The notes beneath the pieces are model-generated. The model had not been told where the DNA came from. It saw nothing but the letters and a program-made list of their open reading frames with translations, and did no database searches. From Acidobacteriota bacterium (GTDB taxonomy: Bacteria > Acidobacteriota > Vicinamibacteria > Vicinamibacterales > CAVVIG01), in assembly GCA_023265175.1 (NCBI GenBank), contig JAHFUI010000006.1, positions 1 through 46,688 of the forward strand: a DNA stretch of 46,688 nt, read 5' to 3'. The translations under genes and the position numbers were made by a program. This document shows, one piece after another, positions 35,979 through 44,171 of the stretch (positions are counted from its first letter, which is position 1; each line of letters starts with the position of its first letter).

Positions 35979-38819
35979 CTATGCCGCCGGAAACGCCTGG
36001 CCAAGAAGGCCTGCCGCAACGACCGGAAAGCGATTCAGCTCGGAGGTCGGCAGCCGGTTGCCGTCAGCCTGGTCGACGGCCCATCCCGTTCCGGCTTCCG
36101 CCAGGAACGCTTCGGCCGCTCGCGCCGACAGCGGCCTGGAGAAGAAGAAGCCCTGGGCCTGAGCGCACCCGAGTCGCACCAGTTCGTCCATCTGGCCCCT
36201 CGTCTCGACCCCTTCCGCGATGACGTCCGTGCCGAGCGTTTTCGCCAGCGCGACGATGCTCTCGACGATGGCCGGCTGATTGGTTTCTCCCGCCAAGCTG
36301 GCGACAAACGATCGATCGATCTTCAGCGTGTCGACCGGGAAGCGGTGCAGATAGCTCAAGGAAGAGAATCCGGTCCCGAAATCGTCCAGATAGACCTTCA
36401 CGCCGAGCGCGCGCAGATCGCGCAGCACGAGGGCCGCGCCTTCCGGGTTCGCCATCAACGTGGTTTCCGTAATCTCGAGACGCAGATCGCCCGCGCGCAT
36501 GCCGGAATCTCGCACGGCGCGCTCGACGATTTTCAGGAAATCGGGTTGGGTCAGTTGCCGCGCCGACACGTTCACCGTGATGCCGAGCATCGGACCCGTC
36601 GGGAACTGCGTGCGCCACGCCGACATCTGGCGACACGCTTCCTGAAGGATCCATGCGCCGAGCGGTTCAATCAGCCCGGTTTCCTCGGCGAGGGGAATGA
36701 ACTCGGCGGGCGAGACGTAGCGTCCGCCCCGTTGCCACCGCAGCAAGGCTTCAAACCCGGTCCACCGCTGGGACGGAAGCGACACGATCGGCTGATAGTG
36801 CAGCGCGAACTCGCCACGTTCGATCGCGCGGCGGAGATCGTTCTCGAGGCTCAGCCGATCCACCGCCGTGGTGTGCATGGACGTGTCGAACAACTCGTGT
36901 CGCGCCTTGCCGAGCGCTTTCGCGCGGTACATAGCCGTGTCGGCGTCGCGCATGATGTGTTCGGCCCGCGTGTAGCCCGTCACACTGAGGGCGATGCCGA
37001 TGCTGGCGGAGGCGAACACTTCATGGCCGTTGAGGGCGAACGGCGCCCGCAGCGCGTCGTGAACGCGCTGGGCCACGACGCTCGCCTGACCCACGTCACC
37101 GAGATCGTTGAGCAGAATCGTGAACTCATCGCCGCCCAACCGGGCGATCACGTCGCCGTCGCGAAGGTGCGACTCGATGCGTCGTGAGAAGGCGACGAGC
37201 AGCTCATCGCCGATCAGGTGTCCGAGGCTGTCGTTGACGTTCTTGAACCGGTCGAGATCCAGGAACAAGACCGCGAACAAGTGCTCCGGGTGACGCTCGG
37301 CGCGGTCGAGGACCTGCCCGAGCAGCTCCATGAAGAGCGCCCGATTGGGGAGACTCGTCAACGGATCGTGGAGCGCCGCGTGACGCAGCTGCTCCTGGAC
37401 GGCGGTCCGGTCGGTGATGTCGGTCTGGGAGCCGGCGATCCGCGTGGCGTGGCCATCCGCTTTCCGCACCGCCACTCCGCGACAGAGGACCCAGCGGTAG
37501 GTGCCGTCCCGGTGACGGATCCGATGTTCGTGCTCGAAGTGCGCCGACTCGCCGGCGACATGCGCCTCGAGGGCGGCCTTCAGCGGTTCCAGATCATCGC
37601 GGTGAACCCGCTGAAACCATTCATCGGGACCAGTCCGGACGTCGTCGGCCGGCAGTCCCAGCATGCTGTTCCACCGTGGAGAAAAGTAAATCTCGCCGCG
37701 GGTGAGATCCCAATCCCACATCCCGTCGTTGGCTCCGGCGGCGGCGAGGGCGTAGCGCTCTTCGCTTTGCTTGAGGGCCGCTTCGGCCTCAGCGCGGTCC
37801 GTGATGTCGTTCCAGAACACCGTGACGCCGGCCACGAACGGGAAGACACGCACCTGCAGGATCCGGCGATGGCCGGCGCGGTGCAGGGCGAAGTGTTCGA
37901 GGTCGTCCGCATCGCCGCTCTGGAAGACGGCCTCGATCACCTGCGGCAGCGTCGTGCCGGCCAGCTGCGGCACCGCCTCGATGAGGGGCCGGCCCAGCAC
38001 GCGCTCTCGCGGGATGCCGGTGATCCGCTCGACTGCGTCGTTCCACAGCGCGACGCGGCCGTCGCGCTGAATCACCGCCATGCCTTCATTCAACGATTCG
38101 ATGACTTCCCGGTGGCGATGCTCGTCTTCCAGCCGTCCGGCGTACATGCGGTAGGCCCGATACGTGATGTACACGGGCGCGACGGCCAACGGCAGTAGTC
38201 CCCACATCTGGTGGACGATCACTTCGACGATGACGACGGCAACTCCGGCGCCCACGAAGTAGCTCGGCGCGCCCCAGAGGAAGTCACGCTGCCAGACCCG
38301 CCGCATGGGTTGATAGGTCGAGAGCGCCACCGCGATCGCGATGGCGCCGCTGTTGACCAGGAAGTAGGTAATCACGGCGACTGCCACCGAAGCGGCGTTG
38401 CCCGGCCACACCAGATGGCCGAAGGTGCCGCCCGACACGCGGTAGGCCAGGCCGGCGGCCTGCACCGTGACGACGAGGGCGCTGACGCTGAAGAGCGTTC
38501 GATACAGCGGATTCTTATGCGCGACTTTGGTCGTCGCCTGGCTCACGGCGCCGACCGCCGTGATCAGCATCGCCTGCTGCGGACCGAAGAGCAGCAGCGC
38601 AGCGAAATCGACGACGAACGACAGCGACATCGTCGCGCGGTTCTTCGTCGTGGGCAGCTGCAGCTTGAGGGTCGATGTCAGAATGGTGGCCAGCGCGAGC
38701 GTGAGGAACACCGGAAGTTGCCCGAGGGCGGGCAGCTTGGCCAGCACAACGAGGAGTGCGGCACCGGCCAGAACCACGGTTGCGACATAGGCGCGGGCCG
38801 GCAGCGGCAGCTTCTTCAT
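35979..38819 (-). CDS. Membrane PAS-PAS-GGDEF-EAL cyclic-di-GMP enzyme
   Basis: Protein of 946 aa. Residues 1-225 form several transmembrane helices (for example VVLAGAALLVVLA, VAVITYFLVNSGAIAIAVAL, AGVAVVIVEVIV). Two PAS domains follow (about 238-345 and 355-475, the second with a PAC end GSQTDITDR). The GGDEF domain (about 482-640) has intact GGDEF (562-566) and an inhibitory site R553xxD556. The EAL domain (about 660-915) keeps E690-A-L, NVSARQL, EITETTLM, DDFGTGFSSLSYL, LKIDRSF and VIAEGVET. All catalytic residues are present, so it may both make and degrade c-di-GMP, with PAS and membrane input deciding the balance. Its stop is 7 bp before the first fimbrial subunit gene. In bacteria, c-di-GMP commonly controls fimbriae and attachment. 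Confidence 0.92.
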   Translation of the reverse strand: MKKLPLPARAYVATVVLAGAALLVVLAKLPALGQLPVFLTLALATILTSTLKLQLPTTKNRATMSLSFVVDFAALLLFGPQQAMLITAVGAVSQATTKVAHKNPLYRTLFSVSALVVTVQAAGLAYRVSGGTFGHLVWPGNAASVAVAVITYFLVNSGAIAIAVALSTYQPMRRVWQRDFLWGAPSYFVGAGVAVVIVEVIVHQMWGLLPLAVAPVYITYRAYRMYAGRLEDEHRHREVIESLNEGMAVIQRDGRVALWNDAVERITGIPRERVLGRPLIEAVPQLAGTTLPQVIEAVFQSGDADDLEHFALHRAGHRRILQVRVFPFVAGVTVFWNDITDRAEAEAALKQSEERYALAAAGANDGMWDWDLTRGEIYFSPRWNSMLGLPADDVRTGPDEWFQRVHRDDLEPLKAALEAHVAGESAHFEHEHRIRHRDGTYRWVLCRGVAVRKADGHATRIAGSQTDITDRTAVQEQLRHAALHDPLTSLPNRALFMELLGQVLDRAERHPEHLFAVLFLDLDRFKNVNDSLGHLIGDELLVAFSRRIESHLRDGDVIARLGGDEFTILLNDLGDVGQASVVAQRVHDALRAPFALNGHEVFASASIGIALSVTGYTRAEHIMRDADTAMYRAKALGKARHELFDTSMHTTAVDRLSLENDLRRAIERGEFALHYQPIVSLPSQRWTGFEALLRWQRGGRYVSPAEFIPLAEETGLIEPLGAWILQEACRQMSAWRTQFPTGPMLGITVNVSARQLTQPDFLKIVERAVRDSGMRAGDLRLEITETTLMANPEGAALVLRDLRALGVKVYLDDFGTGFSSLSYLHRFPVDTLKIDRSFVASLAGETNQPAIVESIVALAKTLGTDVIAEGVETRGQMDELVRLGCAQAQGFFFSRPLSARAAEAFLAEAGTGWAVDQADGNRLPTSELNRFPVVAAGLLGQAFPAA

Positions 38820-39133
38820 GATCCGAGCTCAGCTCGTTCGAAGTGCGCCAGTAGAATCATGAGATGCATCACTAAGTCATATATATATGCAAAATAATCG
38901 CCGTCGAGATAGACGCAGACATTGACTGATATAAAGCATTTATATCTAGTAACTTAAAGGCAAGTTTCGGCGCGCCATACCGTTGGCATTATATGACTTA
39001 ATATGACAATATAGAACAATATGGAGGCACGCGAGAGCCTCAACCATCTCTCACGAAAACACTTACCGGCGCTTTGTCCTAGAATGGAACAGTCTGTGTC
39101 GAAAATGAACCCGCGAACGGCCACCTTTGTGTG
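38820..39133. other. AT-rich regulatory region upstream of the c-di-GMP/fimbria operon
   Basis: No gene is visible in these 314 bp. The stretch 38870-39025 is strikingly AT-rich for this genome (ATATATATATGC, TATAAAGCATTTATATC). A perfect 11-bp inverted pair, TAAGTCATATA (38873-38883) and TATATGACTTA (38990-39000), is separated by 106 bp, and an extra half TTAATATGAC follows. A GAGGC...GCCTC hairpin (39024-39041) lies on the side of the B3-type MBL gene, whose 3' end faces this region. It is the only plausible promoter region for the minus-strand fimbrial operon. Confidence 0.6.
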
Positions 39134-40021
39134 TCATTGCGGCGAAGTCGTCTTTCGCTGTTCTTCCAGGACCGACGTAAACGTGCGCTCGACGAGGTCG
39201 ATTTCGGCCTTGCAACCCTGAGGATCGACGAACGGGTTCGGACCGCCGGCCGCGAGCTTCGCGTGCTTGTCGGTCATGTTGTACATCGCGGGGTGCGATC
39301 CGAGCGGAACCTCGCACGGCAACGCGTGCATCACTTTGAAGCCCTGCCGGTATTCCTCGGCGATGGTCGGGTTGGTCGGGTTGTTGACGAGGCGAGTGCC
39401 GGGGTTCACACCCATGCTGCCGATGATCACGACGTCGTAGGCTCTCCCGCCCTCCTGCGCCTTCATCGTCCAGGTCGTGCAGCCTTTCGTGTGGCCCGGC
39501 GTGAGATGCGCAACGAGTGTCGTGCCGCCGAGTGTGACCTGATCGCCGTCACGGAGGACTTTGTCGATCGGATGGGCCTTGCCTCCGGGACGCATCGCCT
39601 GCAACGCGGGCACATCTTCGGCCATCGCCATCACCTGCGCGCCGGTGGCGTCCTTGATGAGCGCGTCCGCTTCCATGTGATCCGCATGGGCGTGACTGCC
39701 GAGGATGATCTTGATGTCGGCGGTCTTGAGCCCGAGCTGTTCGATCGACTTTCGAATCACCGGCCAGTTCCGCTCGTACATGCTGTTGACGAGGATGTGT
39801 CCCTGCGGCGTAGTGATCAGAAACGAGGCGAGTGTCTCGGTCCCGACGTAGTAGATGTTGCCGATCACCTTATGAGGGGGAAACTGCCGGTCCTGCTGCT
39901 CCCGCGTGCCGATGTTGCGCACGAACAGCTCCTGCGGCGTCCAGACCTTCGGCGCCTGCGCCAAGGCGTGCGTTGGAATCGCGGCAAGCGCAACCGCGAG
40001 GCACAGCGTGCTCGTCCTCAT
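39134..40021 (-). CDS. Subclass B3-type metallo-beta-lactamase fold protein
   Basis: Exported protein of 295 aa, signal MRTSTLCLAVALAAIPTHALA. The full B3 zinc signature is present: GSHAHADHMEA (HxHxDH), HLTPGHTKGCTTWTM (third His of site 1), and PLGSHPAMYNM near the C-terminus (last His of site 2). The context motif LASFLITTPQGHILVNSMYE is typical of B3 proteins. It could be a true beta-lactamase or a related hydrolase; B3-like proteins of soil bacteria include both. The ATG at 40021 follows AAAAGG in the short repeat upstream. It is 35 bp downstream of the PQQ dehydrogenase gene on the same strand and probably co-transcribed. Confidence 0.85.
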   Translation of the reverse strand: MRTSTLCLAVALAAIPTHALAQAPKVWTPQELFVRNIGTREQQDRQFPPHKVIGNIYYVGTETLASFLITTPQGHILVNSMYERNWPVIRKSIEQLGLKTADIKIILGSHAHADHMEADALIKDATGAQVMAMAEDVPALQAMRPGGKAHPIDKVLRDGDQVTLGGTTLVAHLTPGHTKGCTTWTMKAQEGGRAYDVVIIGSMGVNPGTRLVNNPTNPTIAEEYRQGFKVMHALPCEVPLGSHPAMYNMTDKHAKLAAGGPNPFVDPQGCKAEIDLVERTFTSVLEEQRKTTSPQ

Positions 40022-40053
40022 ACTTTTGCCTTTTAACTTTTGCCTTTTGACTT
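40022..40053. repeat. GGCAAAAG short repeat
   Basis: ACTTTTGCCTTTTAACTTTT then GCCTTTTGACTT is a 13-14-bp-period repeat (minus-strand reading: GGCAAAAGTTAAAAGGCAAAAG). It fills the gap between the PQQ dehydrogenase and B3-type MBL genes and supplies the AAAAGG ribosome site. A short related stretch, AGAAGGCAAAAGG, is found at 8254-8266 at another gene junction. Confidence 0.6.
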
Positions 40054-40056
40054 CCG

Positions 40057-41988
40057 CTACGGCAGCGCGTAGACGACGAGCGCCTCGGAGCCGGCCGGAG
40101 CCGGATCGTCGAGCGCGCTGGCGCCGCCGGCGCTGATCGCCACGTACTGTTTGCCGTCCCTGCCCTGATACGTCACCGGCACTGCGTGCGCGCTCATGTC
40201 CAGCTTGGCGACCCACAATTCCTTGCCGCTCTTCGAGTCGAACGCGCGGAAGCGCTTGTCGTTGCTCGCCCCGATGAACACCAGCCCGCCCGCGGTGACG
40301 ATCGGACCGCCGAGATTCAGCCGCCCCGTTTTCTGCTTGGCCTCCGGCAGTTCCTCAGTGATCCCCAACGGCACCTTCCATGCGATCTCGCCCGTCCGCG
40401 CGTTGACGGCGACCAGATTGCCCCAAGGGGGTCGATTGCACAGCCAGCCGTGCTCGCCACCCATGATGTTGCCCGTGCGCGGATCGCCTTCCTTCCATTG
40501 AAAGCGCGAGGTCGGCCCGACGATAGAGTTCCGCCGATACGGACTGCGTCCGCCCTCCGGCGCCTTTTCCACCCAGCCGATGCTGGCTTCGTCATTCGTG
40601 TTCACGAACACGTAACCCATCGTCGGGTCGGCGGCGGTCCCTCCCCAGTTGGCGCCGCCAATCGATCCGGGGAAGAGGATCGTCGAAAACGGCTTCGCCC
40701 CCGCGTCACGATACACATAGGGCGAGAACGGACCCTCGTTATAGAAGCCGCCGCTTCGCTCGGCCAGCTCGCGGCAGAACTTGGCGTGCTCCGCGTTGGT
40801 ATCCGCGGCGGTGACGATGTCGTCGGCCCTGTATCCGACGCGCGCGATGGGCGGCGGCTTGACCGGAATGGGCTGCGTCGGCGAGCTCTTCTCGCCCGGC
40901 GCGCCGCTGGGCGGCACCGCTCGCTCCTCGATCCCGAACACCGGCTTTCCGGTGACGCGATCGAGGATGTACATGTAGCCGGTCTTGGCGGCGAGCGCGA
41001 GGATCGGCGTCCGTCGTCCGTTCACGGTGACGTCGAGGAGCGCCGGCGGCGACGGCAGATCGTAGTCCCAGAGATCGTGATGGACCGCCTGGAAGTACCA
41101 CTTGAGCGCGCCGGTTCCGGCATCGAGCGCCACGAGGGAGTTGCCGTACAGATCGTCGCCGAGGCGATCCCCGCCCCAATAGTCGTTGGGGCCGGGCGCT
41201 TCGATCGCGACGTAGAGGAGCCCTCGCTCGGCATCGAGCGTCTGCGAAAACGCCCAACTGTAAGTGCCGGGGCGATTCTTCCAACTGTCGGCCGCCCACG
41301 TCTTGTTCGCAGGGTCGCCGGGCTGCGCCACCGAATTGAATTCCCACGCCTTCGCGCCGGTCCGCGCATCGAAGGCGCGTACGCCGCCGGGCGATCCATT
41401 CGTGCCGAGGATCAACAGGTCCCGGTAAACGGTTGCCGCGGAGTTGTAGGGCGCCACCATGTCTACTTCGCCGTCTTTGCCGAAGCCGCCAGAGGGTTCG
41501 CCAGTGCCGGCCGTCAGCGCGATCAGCCGGCGCTCCGAGGTGAAGAAGATTCGCGCCGGAGCGCTTGCGTCGCCGGCCCAATACGCGACGCCGCGTCTGG
41601 ACGGAACGCCGTTCTTGACCTGATACCGCCACTTCTCGCGGCCGGTTTCCGGTTCGAGCGCAGCGACGTGATCCGACGCCGCGACGTACATCACGCCGCT
41701 TACCACGATCGGCGTGAATTCCGAACCGCCCGATAGCGAACCCGCCGTCCGATCGCGGCCCAGGGGATACGACCACGCTCGCGCGAGCGTCGCCACGTTG
41801 CCGGTGTTGATTTGCTTGAGCGGGGAGTAGCGCGTGCCGGCCAGATCGCGGTTGTACATTGGCCAGTCGCCCGCCGACTCCGCGCGGGGCGACGCTGAGC
41901 CCGCGGCTTTGTCAGCCTGCCCGTGAAGAACGGCGAACGCGACGGCCACGGCCAGAACCGCGCCTGCGGCCATCGATCGGACTGTCAT
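40057..41988 (-). CDS. PQQ-dependent dehydrogenase (membrane glucose dehydrogenase-like), paralogue 3
   Basis: Exported quinoprotein of 643 aa; signal MAAGAVLAVAVAFAVLHGQA. The start GDWPMYNRDLAGTRYSPLKQI and the docking repeats (ALEPETGREKWRYQ, AFDARTGAKAWEFNS, ALDAGTGALKWYFQ, AVNARTGEIAWKV, AFDSKSGKELWVAK) follow the same propeller plan as 16600 and 20367. The active-site block is HHDLWDYDLPSPP. It is less similar to those two than they are to each other and has a distinct AISAGGASALDDPAPAGSE tail. Likely a periplasmic sugar or alcohol oxidase feeding the respiratory chain. Divergent from the tannase at 42422. Confidence 0.88.
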   Translation of the reverse strand: MTVRSMAAGAVLAVAVAFAVLHGQADKAAGSASPRAESAGDWPMYNRDLAGTRYSPLKQINTGNVATLARAWSYPLGRDRTAGSLSGGSEFTPIVVSGVMYVAASDHVAALEPETGREKWRYQVKNGVPSRRGVAYWAGDASAPARIFFTSERRLIALTAGTGEPSGGFGKDGEVDMVAPYNSAATVYRDLLILGTNGSPGGVRAFDARTGAKAWEFNSVAQPGDPANKTWAADSWKNRPGTYSWAFSQTLDAERGLLYVAIEAPGPNDYWGGDRLGDDLYGNSLVALDAGTGALKWYFQAVHHDLWDYDLPSPPALLDVTVNGRRTPILALAAKTGYMYILDRVTGKPVFGIEERAVPPSGAPGEKSSPTQPIPVKPPPIARVGYRADDIVTAADTNAEHAKFCRELAERSGGFYNEGPFSPYVYRDAGAKPFSTILFPGSIGGANWGGTAADPTMGYVFVNTNDEASIGWVEKAPEGGRSPYRRNSIVGPTSRFQWKEGDPRTGNIMGGEHGWLCNRPPWGNLVAVNARTGEIAWKVPLGITEELPEAKQKTGRLNLGGPIVTAGGLVFIGASNDKRFRAFDSKSGKELWVAKLDMSAHAVPVTYQGRDGKQYVAISAGGASALDDPAPAGSEALVVYALP

Positions 41989-42421
41989 GTGTACCTCCCG
42001 CGCAGAACCATCCAGACATCTTCTAAGGCCCGAATCGTGACAGATGATATAAGTTTTTGCCGGCGCGCCTTAGAAGCTGTCTTAGGCCCCGCTTCGCGGG
42101 GCAACGGTGAAACATTGGCGTTTCTACAGCGAAGGTGCGCGTGGGCCGCCTTCCGTTCTCGACGGTTTGAGGCGCAGCTTCGCTGGGAGCCCGTCCGAGT
42201 ATGCCGAAACGGGCTCCTAGTAGGCGCGCCCCGCACGCGGTCATTCAAGATCATTGGCGTTCTTGCCGGCGAAGCCGATCTACTAGGAGCGTGTTCCGGT
42301 TTCTCAGACACGCTCCTAGCATCGCGGGTATTCTACTGTGAGCGGCGGCCACAATTTCATACAATACGGCTCCGTCGCCGTCTCCGACCATCCGTGTTCG
42401 GTGCACATGAGGAGAGAATCG
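41989..42421. other. Divergent intergenic region with two hairpins
   Basis: This 433-bp gap lies between the divergent PQQ dehydrogenase and tannase genes. I see no gene. It holds a 7-bp stem hairpin GCCCCGC-TTC-GCGGGGC (42086-42102), a GGCTCCTAGTAGG stretch (42210-42222), and the long hairpin at 42283-42319. Both promoters must lie here. ATGATATAAG near 42045 could be a -10 element for either strand; no consensus -35 is evident. Confidence 0.6.
42283..42319. repeat. 12-bp perfect inverted repeat CTAGGAGCGTGT
   Basis: CTAGGAGCGTGT (42283-42294) and ACACGCTCCTAG (42308-42319) are exact inverted copies with a 13-nt loop, about 100 bp upstream of the tannase ATG. The nearby GGCTCCTAG at 42210 repeats part of an arm. 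Possibly the remnant of a small REP-like unit or an operator. Confidence 0.7.
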
Positions 42422-44062
42422 ATGCGTCCAGCCACGCTCGCGGCGCTACTGAGTGTTCTCGTTCTTCGTGCCACGCCCGCCGCTGCGGCGTCGTGTGAGA
42501 ATCTCACCTCGTTGTCGTTGCCGAACACGACGATCACGGCCGCGCAGTTGGTCGCGGCCGGGGCGTACGTACCGCCCGCCCCGCCCGCAAGGGCCGGTGG
42601 ACCCCGCGCGGGCGGAGCGAACGCGCCCGTCGAGAATGGCCGCGCGGGCGCGCCGGCAGGACGGGCGGGTGGCGGCCAGGGTCGGGGCCCGCAGTTCGCC
42701 GATCTGCCCGCCTTCTGTCGCGTGAGCGCGACGCTGAAGCCGAGCAGCGACTCCGACATCAAGATTGAGCTCTGGATGCCGGCCTCCGGATGGAACGGCA
42801 AGTTCGTCGTGCCGGGCAACGGAGGCTTCGCCGGTGCGATCGCTCCCGCCGGTCTCGCCACCGCGCTTCGGAGCGGCTATGCGGCGGCGACGACCGACAC
42901 CGGGCATGAAGGCGGCAGCGGCAGCTTCATGCTCGATCATCCCGAGCGACTGACCGATTTCGCCGACAGAGCGATTCACGAGACGACGACCAGGAGCAAA
43001 GCGATCCTGACGGCGTTCTACGGCAACGGTCCAAAGCTGTCCTACTTCAACGGCTGCTCGACGGGCGGCCGGCAGGCCCTGACCGCCGCGCAGCGTTTCC
43101 CCGACGACTTCGACGGCATCGTTGCCGGCGCGCCGGCGATTTATGCGTCGCGCCAGTCGGCCGGACAGATTTGGATCTGGCAGGCGACGCACAAGGACGC
43201 GGCGAGTTACCTCACGCCGGACAAGTTGACCGTGCTTCACGACGCGGCGGTCGCCGCATGCGACGCCCTCGACGGCGTGAAAGACGGCGTGCTCGAAGAT
43301 CCCACGCGCTGCAAGTTCGATCCGAAAGTCGTGCAGTGCAAGGACGCGGACCCTTCAACAAGCTCAGGGTCGCCCCGAGCGCAGTCGAGGGGCGACGGCC
43401 CCGGCTGCCTGAGCGCCGCGCAGGTGGAAGCGGCGCGGAAGATTTACACGGGCGCGAAGAACCCGCGGACCGGCGAGCAGATCTTCTCGCCGCTGTTTCC
43501 CGGCAGCGAGCTGGGGTGGGCCTCATCGGCCGGCGCGCAACCGGTCGGCTACGCCCTGGATGTCTACCGGTATGTCGTCTTCAAGGACCCGAAATGGGAC
43601 CCGCTCGCGCTCGGCTACGACGCCGATATCGCCAGGGCTGACAAGGTTGTCGGTCAGCTCACGGCCATCGATCCCGATCTGACGAAGCTGCTGCGGCACG
43701 GGAAGCTGCTCATGTATGCGGGGTGGAGCGACCCGGGGATCCCGCCCGGCTATTTGCCCGAGTACTACAAGAACGTGCTGGCGAAGACGAACGTCAAGAA
43801 CGTGCGCGACGCGGTTCGTTTGTTCATGGTGCCCGGCATGGGGCACTGCGGCGGCGGCGATGGAACGAGCACGTTCGACATGCTCGGCGCACTGAATCAG
43901 TGGGTGGAGACCGGAAGGGCCCCGGGCTCCATCAACGCGTCACGTGTGAAGGACGGCGCGGTGGACCGCACCCGTCCGCTCTGCCCGTACCCGCAGGTGG
44001 CGACGTACAAAGGAAGCGGAAGCACCGGCGAGGCGGCGAACTTCGTTTGCAAAGCGCCCTGA
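42422..44062 (+). CDS. Tannase/feruloyl esterase family protein, paralogue 2, with in-frame repeat insertion
   Basis: Secreted esterase of 546 aa. The ATG at 42422 is preceded by AGGAGA about 6 nt upstream; signal LAALLSVLVLRATPAAA. After SCENLTSLSLPNTTITAAQL there is a Gly/Ala/Pro/Arg-rich stretch (about 55-95). The nucleophile motif GCSTGGRQ has Ser213 (codon at 43058) beside Cys212, and the His-Cys end reads GMGHCGGGDGTSTFD, so the CS-D-HC triad is complete. Within the family's KFDPxVxxC...C segment this copy has 15 extra residues (PSTSSGSPRAQSRGD and neighbours) encoded by a 45-bp palindromic repeat. Predicted to cleave plant phenolic esters. Confidence 0.9.
   Translation: MRPATLAALLSVLVLRATPAAAASCENLTSLSLPNTTITAAQLVAAGAYVPPAPPARAGGPRAGGANAPVENGRAGAPAGRAGGGQGRGPQFADLPAFCRVSATLKPSSDSDIKIELWMPASGWNGKFVVPGNGGFAGAIAPAGLATALRSGYAAATTDTGHEGGSGSFMLDHPERLTDFADRAIHETTTRSKAILTAFYGNGPKLSYFNGCSTGGRQALTAAQRFPDDFDGIVAGAPAIYASRQSAGQIWIWQATHKDAASYLTPDKLTVLHDAAVAACDALDGVKDGVLEDPTRCKFDPKVVQCKDADPSTSSGSPRAQSRGDGPGCLSAAQVEAARKIYTGAKNPRTGEQIFSPLFPGSELGWASSAGAQPVGYALDVYRYVVFKDPKWDPLALGYDADIARADKVVGQLTAIDPDLTKLLRHGKLLMYAGWSDPGIPPGYLPEYYKNVLAKTNVKNVRDAVRLFMVPGMGHCGGGDGTSTFDMLGALNQWVETGRAPGSINASRVKDGAVDRTRPLCPYPQVATYKGSGSTGEAANFVCKAP
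43351..43395. repeat. 45-bp palindromic repeat inserted in frame in the tannase gene
   Basis: CCCTTCAACAAGCTCAGGGT ... CGAGCGCAGTCGAGGGGCGA is an imperfect palindrome of the widespread type ending in TCGAAGGG/CCCTTCGAC. Relative to the two paralogues, which have seven residues between the two Cys of this segment, this copy has 22, exactly 15 codons more. Confidence 0.8.
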
Positions 44063-44065
44063 CAA

Positions 44066-44157
44066 CAATTGCAGGATGGCAGGATTGCAGAATGGCAGGA
44101 AGTAAAGTTCCTGCCTTCCCTTCCTGCAATCCTGCCATTCTGCAATTCTGCAATCTT
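44066..44157. repeat. GCAGGATG 8-bp-periodic inverted repeat between tannase genes
   Basis: The left arm has units GCAGGATG, GCAGGATT, GCAGAATG, GCAGGAAG (44071-44102). The right arm (about 44119-44157: TTCCTGCAATCCTGCCATTC then TGCAATTCTGCAATCTTG) is its inverted counterpart. It fills almost the whole gap between the two tannase genes and could form a long hairpin in the transcript. Confidence 0.85.
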
Positions 44158-44171
44158 GTAAGGGGGGTCAC

